From VRUE01 sp045805805 (GTDB lineage: Bacteria; Actinomycetota; Thermoleophilia; Solirubrobacterales; 70-9): DNA of 64,000 nucleotides. Position numbers and translations under genes: made by a program. Below are positions 34,868 through 42,745 of this stretch, in pieces. The notes under the pieces are model-generated. The model saw only the letters and a list, made by a program, of their open reading frames with translations, was not told the origin of the DNA and did no database searches. The DNA is taken from the NCBI GenBank assembly GCA_045805805.1, contig JBJMKO010000133.1, positions 4,583-68,582 on the forward strand, written 5' to 3'. Numbering within the stretch: position 1 is the first letter of the stretch; each line of letters starts with the position of its first letter.

Positions 34868-35828
34868 GTCGGGAGAGCTTCGAAATCGCCCCTGCGGGGG
34901 ACGCTTCGGCAACATCGTCGAGTCGATCGGCAACACGCCGCTGGTCGAGCTTCCCCGCCTCTCTCCCAGCCCCGACGTCCGCATCTACGCCAAGCTCGAG
35001 GGCCACAACCCCACCGGCTCGGTCAAGGACCGCGTCGCCAAGTCGATGATCGAGACGGCCGAGGCCGAAGGCGCGATCGAGCCGGGCCAGACGATCCTCG
35101 AGCCGACCTCGGGCAACACCGGCATCTCGCTGGCGATGATCTGCAGCCGCAAGGGCTACCCGGTCAAGGTCGTGATGCCCGACAACGTCACCGCGGAGCG
35201 CACCCAGCTGCTCGAGATGTACGGGGCGGAGATCGTCTACTCCGAGGGCGCCAAGGGATCCAACGGCGCAGTGGAGGTGGCGCTGGAGATGGCCGAGGAC
35301 CCCGGCTACTTCATGCCCTACCAGTACGGCAACGAGGCCAACCCGCTCGCCCACTACAACGGCACCGCGGTAGAGATCCTCGAAGAGCTCGACGAGGTAA
35401 CCGCCTTCGTCGGCGGCCTCGGCACCGGTGGCACCTTGATGGGCAACGGGCGCCGGTTGAAGGAGGAAAACCCGGAGACGATCATCGTCGCCGCCGAGCC
35501 GATGCAGGGAGAGATGGTCCACGGCCTGCGCTCCCTCGACGACGGCTTCATCCCGCCGATCATCGACATCGCCCTGCTCGACCGCAAGATCATGGTCTCC
35601 AACCGCGACGCGGTCGTCTGGACGAGGAAGCTGCTCGATGAGGAGGGCATCTTCGCCGGTGTCTCCTCCGGCGCGATCGCCGCGATTGCGGTCCGCATCG
35701 CCGGCGAGCTGGAGAGCGGCAACATCGTCTTTCTGATCCCCGACGATGGCTGGAAGTACCTTTCGTCGGGGGTCTACACCAAGCCGATCGAGGAGATCGA
35801 GAACCTCGACTCGACTGTCTGGTGGTAG
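34866..35828 (+). CDS. cysM: CysO-dependent cysteine synthase CysM
   Basis: A 320-residue PLP enzyme of fold type II. PLP Lys54 lies in NPTGSVKDR and the substrate loop in EPTSGNTGIS; the phosphate-binding GLGTGGT is also present. The C-terminal tail is long, ending in VWW, like mycobacterial CysM, which takes O-phosphoserine and CysO-thiocarboxylate. Gene order supports this over plain CysK. Confidence 0.92.
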   Translation: MSGELRNRPCGGRFGNIVESIGNTPLVELPRLSPSPDVRIYAKLEGHNPTGSVKDRVAKSMIETAEAEGAIEPGQTILEPTSGNTGISLAMICSRKGYPVKVVMPDNVTAERTQLLEMYGAEIVYSEGAKGSNGAVEVALEMAEDPGYFMPYQYGNEANPLAHYNGTAVEILEELDEVTAFVGGLGTGGTLMGNGRRLKEENPETIIVAAEPMQGEMVHGLRSLDDGFIPPIIDIALLDRKIMVSNRDAVVWTRKLLDEEGIFAGVSSGAIAAIAVRIAGELESGNIVFLIPDDGWKYLSSGVYTKPIEEIENLDSTVWW

Positions 35829-35846
35829 TTCGGTCGGCCAGCTGAG

Positions 35847-36245
35847 ATGCGGATTGCCCAGTCCCTGATCGACGAGATGGTCGCGCACGCGCGCGAGGAC
35901 CTGCCGAATGAGTGCTGTGGGATGGTCGGGGGTGCCGACGGGGAGGCGAGCAGGGTGATCCCGGTCGTCAACTCAGCCGCCAGCCCGCTCCGCTTCGAGA
36001 TGGACCCGCAGGGCCAGTACAACGCGCTGAAGGCGATCGAAGACGACGGCAAGGAGATGCTGGCGATCTACCACTCGCACACGAAGAGCGCCGCCTACCC
36101 TTCGCAGACCGATGTCAACCAGGCCGTCAACTGGCCCGACGCGATCTGGGTGATCGTCTCGCTCGAAGATCCCAAAAAGCCGGTCGTCAAGGGGTACTGG
36201 CTCAAGGACCTGAAGGTCGCCGATGCCGAGTTCATCGTCGAGTAG
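35847..36245 (+). CDS. mec: JAMM metallopeptidase Mec (releases cysteine from CysO)
   Basis: A 132-residue zinc peptidase. JAMM ligands are complete: Glu22, His76 and His78 (YHSHTKS), Ser86 and Asp89 in the HxH-x7-SxxD pattern. In M. tuberculosis Mec+ cuts the CysO-cysteine adduct to free cysteine; here it ends the same operon, 18 nt after cysM. Confidence 0.93.
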   Translation: MRIAQSLIDEMVAHAREDLPNECCGMVGGADGEASRVIPVVNSAASPLRFEMDPQGQYNALKAIEDDGKEMLAIYHSHTKSAAYPSQTDVNQAVNWPDAIWVIVSLEDPKKPVVKGYWLKDLKVADAEFIVE

Positions 36246-36456
36246 CGGGCGGCTGGTCAAGGTGGCCTATGCCATGCATCAAATGGAGGCCGAGATGATT
36301 CAAGGCCTGCTGACCGAGCACGGCATCCCAAGCATGGTTCAGCGGACCGTCGACAACCCCGAGTTCCTGGCCGCCGGGCCGCGCCAGATCCTCGTTCCCG
36401 AGGCAGCCGCCGAGAAGGCGCGCGAAGTTCTCGAGGGCGCCCCGGGTGGCGGTTGA
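36223..36456 (+). CDS. DUF2007-type small protein
   Basis: A 77-residue protein of the DUF2007 (putative signal-transducing) type: VKVAYAMHQMEAEMIQGLL, then EHGIPSMVQR and RQILVPEAAAEKAREVL. ATG at 36223 overlaps the mec gene by 23 nt; GTG at 36262 is the alternative, but would remove the first strand. It belongs to the cysteine operon by position. Confidence 0.65.
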   Translation: MPSSSSSSGRLVKVAYAMHQMEAEMIQGLLTEHGIPSMVQRTVDNPEFLAAGPRQILVPEAAAEKAREVLEGAPGGG

Positions 36457-36489
36457 AGGATTTTCGGGGTCATGGCCACCAAATCCTTC
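36455..36489. terminator. Convergent hairpin terminator
   Basis: GAAGGATTT (36455-36463) pairs with AAATCCTTC (36481-36489), starting within the stop codon of the DUF2007 gene and ending 24 nt before the stop of the leftward gene. AT-rich stems on both sides would serve both directions. Confidence 0.55.
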
Positions 36490-36512
36490 CTTCGGTGAGG
36501 CGTGGGACGGCC

Positions 36513-37268
36513 TCAGGTAGGACTGGGCCGGGCGACCTCGCGCAGGTAGTCGCGCCAGGCGGCCTCGATCTCGCCGATGCGTGCCTCGAAGGCGGCTTCC
36601 AGCGTCGGCTTCGTGCCGCCCGGTCGCAGGTCTTGAACGAGGCGCTCGCAGGCATCGGGACCGCGCTCGGCCTCGAGCAGGTCGAAGATCGTGCCGCCGA
36701 GAATCACCGCATCGCGACGCGAGGGCGGGAAAGAGGCGCGCGCTCTCTCGCGCAGGCGGCGGATTACCGCCGCCCGGTAGAGGCCGACCTGGCGGGAGAA
36801 GTACTGGGCGCCGCCTTCGACCAGCCAGGCCCACTGCAGGTAGCGCACGAAGCGGCTCGGCGTCCATGAGGGTGGAAGCGCGGAGTTGTTGGCGGCAATC
36901 ACGAGCTGCGCGTAGAGCCGCTCGGCCGTGCCCCGCAGCGCCTCGCGGGAGTCGTCGCCGGCGGCGCGGCGTTCCATGTGTGGATCGTTGAGCACGTGCA
37001 GCTCCGTCGCCATCGCCCAGCCGGCCAGGTAGCGGCGCCCGGCCGCGGCTGCCGACCATCGCGCCACCGGCAGGAAGGGGTGGGCGAGCGCGAGCCAGGT
37101 CGGGCTTGTGTGGACGACGACCGTGACCCCGCCGGGCACCTGCTCGAAGCGGTCCTCTAGTCGCAGCCGCAGTTCCTCCATCCGGTCCAGCGTCCGCTCG
37201 GCGAAGGCGGCGTCGCCGCTGTCATGGCGCGCCGTAAAGCTCAATGACTGAGTCTCGACCCAGGGCAC
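36513..37268 (-). CDS. Hypothetical protein, possibly a degenerate metalloprotease-like fold
   Basis: A 251-residue protein. The stretch FVRYLQWAWLVEGGAQYFSRQ resembles the second motif (WLxEGxAxY) of gluzincin peptidases, but the HExxH expected about 50 residues earlier is not there (LVIAANNSAL stands instead). If the likeness is real the enzyme is inactive. No signal peptide. GTG start at 37268. Neighbours give no hint. Confidence 0.6.
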   Translation of the reverse strand: MPWVETQSLSFTARHDSGDAAFAERTLDRMEELRLRLEDRFEQVPGGVTVVVHTSPTWLALAHPFLPVARWSAAAAGRRYLAGWAMATELHVLNDPHMERRAAGDDSREALRGTAERLYAQLVIAANNSALPPSWTPSRFVRYLQWAWLVEGGAQYFSRQVGLYRAAVIRRLRERARASFPPSRRDAVILGGTIFDLLEAERGPDACERLVQDLRPGGTKPTLEAAFEARIGEIEAAWRDYLREVARPSPT

Positions 37269-37365
37269 CTAAGACCACCTGACCGGCGCATCTCGGCGTC
37301 CTCGGTCGCTCGCGTGCAGAGCACGCCACGCTCCCTGCGCCCTTGATCTGCTTGGTCCGGCGGCC

Positions 37366-38001
37366 TTAGGCCAGGACGGGTTCAGGCTGGGCGACCCCAC
37401 AGACGCCAAGTATCTCAGCGCGGGCGCGGTCGAACTCCTCGTCGGCCATCACCGGGGTGCCCTCAAAGGGAAGTTCGCGATCGACCTCGACCCAGGAACG
37501 GCAGCCGTGGTACTCCTCGCGGACTTTGACCGTGACCGGTCGGGGGATGCGGTGGACCCGCAGCAGCAGCACGTGCAGCGGGTGGCGCCGCTTCCAGTTG
37601 AGCCGCTTCTCGGCGTAGTCCGGGGTCCAGACGTAGTAGGGGGAGAGACCGTCGACGATGCGGGGATCGGTGACCGTGATGTGGTCGGTGACCTCGGCCC
37701 AGGCACGCAGTCGGACCCGCTCTGGCTGGGCGATGCCGCCATCCTGGATCAGCGCTTTCGCCGGCGGTTCCTCTTCGCCCCAGACACCCTCCTCGAGCGC
37801 CCGGCCCAACTCCGGGTGGTGGGACTCGCGCACCAGGTTGTTTTGCTGGTGGTCGAAGGTGGGGTAGAGGAAGAAGCGCTCGTGATCGAGCTCGAAGTTC
37901 TTGTTCTCCTCGCGGATTCCCCCCTTGCGAAGGGTCAGCAGCTGCTCGCCCTCGGCGAGCGCACGGACCGTTACGGCCCATTCCTTGAAAGCGATCGGCA
38001 T
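37366..38001 (-). CDS. DUF1802-family protein
   Basis: A 211-residue soluble protein. MPIAFKEWAVTVRALAEGEQ followed by LLTLRKGGIREE and FFLYPTFDHQQ is typical of DUF1802, whose function is unknown. ATG at 38001 matches the family N-terminus; a longer form would begin in unrelated sequence. The 97 bp on its left (37269-37365) hold nothing I can name. Confidence 0.85.
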   Translation of the reverse strand: MPIAFKEWAVTVRALAEGEQLLTLRKGGIREENKNFELDHERFFLYPTFDHQQNNLVRESHHPELGRALEEGVWGEEEPPAKALIQDGGIAQPERVRLRAWAEVTDHITVTDPRIVDGLSPYYVWTPDYAEKRLNWKRRHPLHVLLLRVHRIPRPVTVKVREEYHGCRSWVEVDRELPFEGTPVMADEEFDRARAEILGVCGVAQPEPVLA

Positions 38002-38192
38002 TTGAAGTTCGTACCTTTTGAGAAGGTCAGTGGATCTGTGACCGGGAGGAGAAGCCTCGAACCCTGTCCAGAGGCGCAAACGGCCGCCCGAATTCGGCAT
38101 TCTAGACGAGGAGCGGCCATTTACCAAATGTGAGCACCGTCACACCTATCCCTTCTCTGTAGAAGCTCGGGGGCGAGGCGTCCAGGCTGTCC

Positions 38193-38783
38193 CTACCGCG
38201 GCGATTCCTTTTCCCTGGCGGCCAGGGCCGAGGGAAAGACGAGCAGGACGGCGGTGACGCCGATCGGCTTAGGGTCGTCGCTCTCGGCAAGCCGCTCGGT
38301 GGCCTCGCCCGCGACCTCCAGGATGTCCTCGATGTACTTGTCGCCAATGGCATGCGCTTTCGCGCAGCCCTCCTCGTCCATGAGCACCGGGATCACTTCT
38401 TCCAGAATGCCGCCGATCAGCATTTGCCGGCCGGATCTAGGTATTTCCTTCGCCATGTTCAGCCCGATGATGGTTCGCGTGCTCGCCCGATAGAAGTGCT
38501 CGATCGCGCCACGTCGCGGCACGGTTTTGGTCAGCTCGATGAGGCCGTAGTCCTTGAGCACTTTGACGTGGTAGCTGACTTGGCTCAGCCCTTCGGCGAG
38601 CTGATCGGAAAGTTCGTTGGGGCTCCATTCGCGGTCGTTCAGGTGCGTCAGGAGTTGATAGCGGAGGGAATGGCACATCCCCCGCATCAGCCGCTCTCTG
38701 AGCGGTAGCGCCAGCTTTTCCTTCGCCACTTGCTCGGCATCCCGCCGGTCGCCGCGCTGCTGCCCCTTCTTCTTTTCCGCCAT
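38193..38783 (-). CDS. ArsR-like winged-helix regulator
   Basis: A 196-residue protein. Residues 35-105 are a winged helix: MCHSLRYQLLTHLNDREWSP, recognition helix LSQVSYHVKVLKDYGLIEL and wing RRGAIEHFYRA. The C-terminal 90 residues, with ILEEVIPVLMDEEGCA, may sense a ligand or dimerise. No metal-binding Cys pair of classical ArsR is seen. An AT-rich dyad at 38904-38945 is the best operator candidate. Confidence 0.85.
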   Translation of the reverse strand: MAEKKKGQQRGDRRDAEQVAKEKLALPLRERLMRGMCHSLRYQLLTHLNDREWSPNELSDQLAEGLSQVSYHVKVLKDYGLIELTKTVPRRGAIEHFYRASTRTIIGLNMAKEIPRSGRQMLIGGILEEVIPVLMDEEGCAKAHAIGDKYIEDILEVAGEATERLAESDDPKPIGVTAVLLVFPSALAAREKESPR

Positions 38784-38903
38784 CTCGGGTGGCCCCTCTC
38801 TGGCCCGCTGGGAGGTACCGCGAAGACCGTAGAGCGGTACGGGCCGGTTGATTTGACGGGGAAACGTAACGGCAATCGACCCAGAAACGAAATCACCCCC
38901 CTG

Positions 38904-38945
38904 ATTGATCTAATTCTTTGGATTACTCTAGAAATTTAGATCAAT
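38904..38945. promoter_or_regulatory. AT-rich dyad, candidate operator/promoter
   Basis: ATTGATCTAA (38904-38913) and TTAGATCAAT (38936-38945) are perfect complements in a strikingly AT-rich stretch of an otherwise GC-rich region. It is 120 bp upstream of the ArsR-like gene and 20 bp upstream of a good SD on the plus strand. Confidence 0.5.
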
Positions 38946-38965
38946 GGCAAGGGGAGGTGAGCCGA

Positions 38966-39025
38966 ATGATGATGCAGCCATGTCCGGCAGTTGCGCCGTT
39001 GCTTTCAACGATCAAGTCGCGCTGA
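38966..39025 (+). CDS. Possible 19-residue peptide with strong SD
   Basis: GGGGAGGTGA (38951-38960) is followed after 5 nt by three ATG codons and a 19-codon frame (MMMQPCPAVAPLLSTIKSR) that ends 8 nt before a GC-rich hairpin. It may be a leader peptide or chance. A 28-codon frame (39099-39185) follows the hairpin but has a poorly spaced SD. No other gene is visible in 38784-39181. Confidence 0.25.
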   Translation: MMMQPCPAVAPLLSTIKSR

Positions 39026-39032
39026 GCGGGGA

Positions 39033-39075
39033 GAGGGCAGGGCTTGACAGGCTGACGAAGCCAAGCCCTGCCCTC
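39033..39075. terminator. GC-rich hairpin downstream of hyuB
   Basis: GAGGGCAGGGCTT (39033-39045) pairs exactly with AAGCCCTGCCCTC (39063-39075), 17-nt loop. It is about 105 nt past the stop of the leftward hyuB-like gene and could end that operon, or close the small plus-strand unit at 38966. Confidence 0.55.
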
Positions 39076-39181
39076 TTCGGCCGTCGCTACTTTGGAGCAT
39101 GGCCCAAGGCCCGCAAGCAGAAAACGGAGAAGGGACTGGAGACCCGGTCCCGACCAAAGAGGACTTCGACGCCCAACCTGG

Positions 39182-40699
39182 CTAAGGCCGTTCAGTGCCG
39201 TGGCCGCCGCCGCCGGGTGTTTCGATTCGGATCGAAGCGCCTGCTTGGAGCTCGCCCTCACACTTTCCCGACAGCTCTTCGTCGTTGCGGAGGTTGCTGC
39301 CCGGGGCGCCGTCCTTGCCGCCGTCGCGACCGCGTGGTGGGTGGCGCCGGCGCTCTGTGATCAGGCTGAAGTGCATTGGGGCCAGGGCCTCGATCTCGCG
39401 GATGATTCCCTCGCCGCCGCTATGGCGCCCTGCGCCGCCGCTGCCGCGGCGCAGCGACAGCTCGCGCACCCTGAGGGGGAATTCGCTCTCCAGTGCCTCG
39501 ACTGGCGTGTTCAGGGTGTTCGACATCGCGACGTGGATGGCGCTGGGGCCGTTGGCGTCCGGGCAGGCGCCCTGGCCGCCGCCGAGCGTCTCGTAATAGG
39601 TGAAGCCCTCGCCGGCGAGGGTCAGGTTGTTCATCGTTCCCTGCCCCTGGGCGGGCACGGGTCGGGCGCCGCCGAGGGCAGAGATGACGAGGTCGGCGAC
39701 GCGGCTCGACGTCTCGACGTTGCCGGCGGCGACCGCTGCCGGCGGTTCGGCGTTGAGCAGGCAGCCCGGTGGGGCGATCACCTCGATCGGTCTGTAGGCG
39801 CCGGCCGAGGGTGGCGCGTCGGGGTCGGTCAGCACGCGCACGGCGAAAAATGCCGCCGACTTGGTCACCGAGAGCGGGCAGTTCAGGTTGCCCTCTACCT
39901 GGGGGGCGGTCCCGGTGAAGTCGAGAGTGAGGGCGTTGCCGCGGATCGTCGCCTCGACCCTGAGGGCCACGTTGCGTGCTTCTCCGCGTGCGTCATCCTC
40001 GAGCACGTCCTCTGCCGCGTAGCTCCCATCCGGCAGCTCGGTGAGCGCCGCACGGGTGCGGCGCTCGGCGTAGGCGAGGATCTCCTCCATGCCGGCACGG
40101 AGATGCTCCCGGCCGTGGCGCGCGGAGAGCTCGGTGAGACGCTGTGCGCCGACCCGATTGGCGGCGGATTGTGCCCGCAGGTCGGCGAGTCGCTGGCGCG
40201 GAAAGCGCATCTGCGCGGCGAGTTCGTGCAGGGTCTTCTCGTCGGCGATCGTGGGCGGGATCGTCACTCCCTCCTCCGCGAGGTTGGTCGAGCTGGCGGG
40301 CATGCTGCCCGGCGTCGGGCCGCCGACGTCTGCGTGGTGGGCCCGGCAGGCGGCGAAGCCGAGCAGGTCGGCGCCGTCGAAGACGGGGGAGATCAGTGTG
40401 ATGTCGGGCAGGTGGGTGCCGCCGCGATAGGGGTCGTTGAGGATCCAGGACGCGCCGGGGCGCTGCTCGAAGTCGATGACCGCGGCGACGGCGTCCGGCA
40501 TCGACCCCAGGTGCACGGGGATGTGCTCGGCCTGCATCACCAGCTCTCCCGCGGGGTCGAAGATCGCGGTCGAGCAGTCGTGGCGCTCCTTGATGTTGGC
40601 CGAGTAGGCGGAGCGGATCAGCGCCGCGCCCATCTCTTCGCAGGCGGCGCGCAGGCCGCCGATCATCACCTGGAGGGAGATCGGGTCGAATGCGGTCAC
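39182..40699 (-). CDS. hyuB: Hydantoinase B/oxoprolinase-type subunit
   Basis: A 505-residue B subunit of an ATP-dependent amidohydrolase (N-methylhydantoinase, 5-oxoprolinase or acetone carboxylase-like). Family phrases: ISLQVMIGGLRAACEEMGAAL, SANIKERHDCSTAIFDPAGE, LNDPYRGGTHLPDITLISPVF, and late GGGQGACPDANGPSAIHVAMSNTLNTP. GTG start with AAGGGG upstream. It follows hyuA by 52 nt that hold a palindrome. Confidence 0.9.
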   Translation of the reverse strand: MTAFDPISLQVMIGGLRAACEEMGAALIRSAYSANIKERHDCSTAIFDPAGELVMQAEHIPVHLGSMPDAVAAVIDFEQRPGASWILNDPYRGGTHLPDITLISPVFDGADLLGFAACRAHHADVGGPTPGSMPASSTNLAEEGVTIPPTIADEKTLHELAAQMRFPRQRLADLRAQSAANRVGAQRLTELSARHGREHLRAGMEEILAYAERRTRAALTELPDGSYAAEDVLEDDARGEARNVALRVEATIRGNALTLDFTGTAPQVEGNLNCPLSVTKSAAFFAVRVLTDPDAPPSAGAYRPIEVIAPPGCLLNAEPPAAVAAGNVETSSRVADLVISALGGARPVPAQGQGTMNNLTLAGEGFTYYETLGGGQGACPDANGPSAIHVAMSNTLNTPVEALESEFPLRVRELSLRRGSGGAGRHSGGEGIIREIEALAPMHFSLITERRRHPPRGRDGGKDGAPGSNLRNDEELSGKCEGELQAGASIRIETPGGGGHGTERP

Positions 40700-40713
40700 G
40701 GCCCAGCCCCTTG

Positions 40714-40750
40714 TGGCACTTTATTCGGGGATATTCCGAACAAAGTGCCA
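40714..40750. repeat. Dispersed palindrome GGAATAT family, copy 1
   Basis: A 37-nt near-perfect palindrome with TGGCACTTT and AAAGTGCCA ends and TTCGG/CCGAA inside. It fills the space between hyuA and hyuB. Related copies bound the DUF559 gene at 49183 and 50046. Confidence 0.7.
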
Positions 40751-40751
40751 G

Positions 40752-42731
40752 TCATCGGATCTTCTCCGCGAGAATCGTGCCGCTGTCGTCGACCTTCGCC
40801 TGCCATTCGGGCGGGAGCACGAAGGTCGCCTCCGCCAGCTCGAAGACCGCCGGTCCGCCGGCCTTGAAGCCCGCCGGGGGCTCGCCTCGCAGCACCGGCG
40901 TGTCCAGCCACTCGCCTTCGAAGCGCACCTTCCTGGCGCTCTCTTCGAGGTCGCTCCCCGGGGCCGCCACGAGCCGTGGACGCGGACCGGGCGCGACCAT
41001 CGCCAGCCGGATGTGGACGAGGACGACCTCGCCCTCGGGGTCGCGGTGGCCGTAGCGCTCCTCGTGGGCCGTGGCGAAGCGCTCGACGAGGTCGGCCGGG
41101 TCGGGCCGGATGCCACCGGGTACCGACAGCTCGAACGCCTGGCCGGCGTAGCGCAGCTCGTAGACGACCTCGGGCTCGGCACCGGGCAGGTCTCCTTCGA
41201 GGCCTGTGACCAGGCCGTCGACCTCGGCGGCGATGCGATCGGCGCTGAGGTCGGCGCCGCTCAGCATCACCGTGCGGGTCGTGTCGCGGCGGCGGTCCGA
41301 GGCGCAGAGCCCAAGCGCCGAGAGGACCCCGCCTGTGCGCGGGCAGAGGATGCGCTCAATGCCCAGCTCGGCGGCGATTGCGGCGGCGTGCATCGGCCCG
41401 GCACCGCCGTAAGGGAGCAGAGCGAAGCCCCGCGGGTCGATGCCGCGCTCCACGGTGACCACGCGCAGCGCCCGCTCCATCTCCTGGTTCGCGACGCGGA
41501 GGATTCCCTCGGCGGTTTCGATCTCACCCATGCCCAGCGATGTGGCGAGGGTGGCGATCGTGGTGCGGGCGGCTTCTATATCGAGAGCGATTCCCCCGGC
41601 GAGCTCGGAGTCGATGGCGAGGCGGCCGAGCAGCAGGTTCGCGTCGGTGACTGTGGGCTGCGTCCCGCCGCGCCCGTAGCAGGCGGGTCCGGGATCGGCG
41701 CCCGCCGACTGCGGGCCGACCCGCAGGGCGCCTCCCCTGTCGCGCCAGCCGATCGAGCCCCCGCCCGCGCCGACGGTGTGCACGTCGACCATTGGCAGCT
41801 GGATGACGCGCCCGCCGATCGCGCGCGAGTCTGCCCGCCGCACCTCGCCTTCCTCGACTACGCAGACGTCGCAGGAGGTGCCGCCCATGTCCAGGCCGAG
41901 CGCGTTGCCGTCGCCCGAGACGCGGGCGATCAGGCCGGCCCCGACGGCACCGCCCGCGGGCCCGGAGAGGACGCTCCAGGCGCCGGCGCGGGCCGCGTCC
42001 TCTGCACCGGCGAGCCCCCCGGAGGACTGCATCACAAGGGGCCGCGGCAGGCCGGCCGTGGCCGCCGCGTCGCCGAGGCGGGCCAGGTAGCGGCCAAGAA
42101 GAGGAGACAGGTAGGCGTCGATGACGGTGGTCGAGCAGCGCTCGTACTCGCGGAAGCGGGGCAGCACCTCGTGGGAGGCGGAGACGTGAAGGCCCGGGAG
42201 CGCTCGGCGCAGGTGCTCGGCAATGCGCTGCTCGTGCTCGGGGTCGAGATAGGAGAAGAGCAGGCAGACGGCGACCGCCTCGGCTCCGCTCTCGCGCAGC
42301 AGCTCGGCCAGGCGCGCCGGCTCCTCGTCGGGGAGCGGCTTGACCACGCCGCCGGGGCCGGTCCGCTCGTTGGCCTCGAAGCGCAGCTCCGCGTCCACCA
42401 GGGATGTCGGCTTGGGCGCGCAGAGGCGGTAGAGATCGGGCCGGTCCTGCCGGCCGATCTCGAGCAGGTCGGCGAAGCCGCGGGTGGCGACCAGGGCCGT
42501 GCGCGCCCCCTGCTCCTCGAGCAGCGCGTTGGTGCCGACCGTCATTCCGTGCGCGAAGGACTCGACTTCGCGAGGGGATGCCTCCGCCCGTCTCAGCACC
42601 TCCGCGACGGCGTCGATCACCGCCAACGACTGGTCCTCCGGCGTGGTCGGCAGCTTCGCCGTGTGGACCCGCTCGCCGTCGAAGAGGACGGCGTCGGTGA
42701 AGGTCCCGCCTACGTCGACTCCGAGCAGCAT
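40752..42731 (-). CDS. hyuA: Hydantoinase A/oxoprolinase-type subunit
   Basis: A 659-residue A subunit with the actin-like ATPase fold: LLGVDVGGTFTDAVLFD at the N-terminus, GTNALLEEQG, then LGLDMGGTSCDVCVVEEG and VGAGGGSIGW. The B subunit follows. Which ring compound is opened cannot be told. ATG 42731 follows TAGCGT (minus strand, 42738-42743) by 6 nt, so a leaderless transcript is likely. Confidence 0.92.
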   Translation of the reverse strand: MLLGVDVGGTFTDAVLFDGERVHTAKLPTTPEDQSLAVIDAVAEVLRRAEASPREVESFAHGMTVGTNALLEEQGARTALVATRGFADLLEIGRQDRPDLYRLCAPKPTSLVDAELRFEANERTGPGGVVKPLPDEEPARLAELLRESGAEAVAVCLLFSYLDPEHEQRIAEHLRRALPGLHVSASHEVLPRFREYERCSTTVIDAYLSPLLGRYLARLGDAAATAGLPRPLVMQSSGGLAGAEDAARAGAWSVLSGPAGGAVGAGLIARVSGDGNALGLDMGGTSCDVCVVEEGEVRRADSRAIGGRVIQLPMVDVHTVGAGGGSIGWRDRGGALRVGPQSAGADPGPACYGRGGTQPTVTDANLLLGRLAIDSELAGGIALDIEAARTTIATLATSLGMGEIETAEGILRVANQEMERALRVVTVERGIDPRGFALLPYGGAGPMHAAAIAAELGIERILCPRTGGVLSALGLCASDRRRDTTRTVMLSGADLSADRIAAEVDGLVTGLEGDLPGAEPEVVYELRYAGQAFELSVPGGIRPDPADLVERFATAHEERYGHRDPEGEVVLVHIRLAMVAPGPRPRLVAAPGSDLEESARKVRFEGEWLDTPVLRGEPPAGFKAGGPAVFELAEATFVLPPEWQAKVDDSGTILAEKIR

Positions 42732-42745
42732 GAGCCGACGCTAGC

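Noticed and set aside
39099..39185. A 28-codon frame resembling a small precursor peptide
   Set aside because: Its GGAG is only 1 nt from ATG, it has no core-peptide features and no modifying enzyme is near.
39092..40867. A 591-codon plus-strand frame antisense to hyuB
   Set aside because: hyuB has full family motifs; the plus-strand translation has none.
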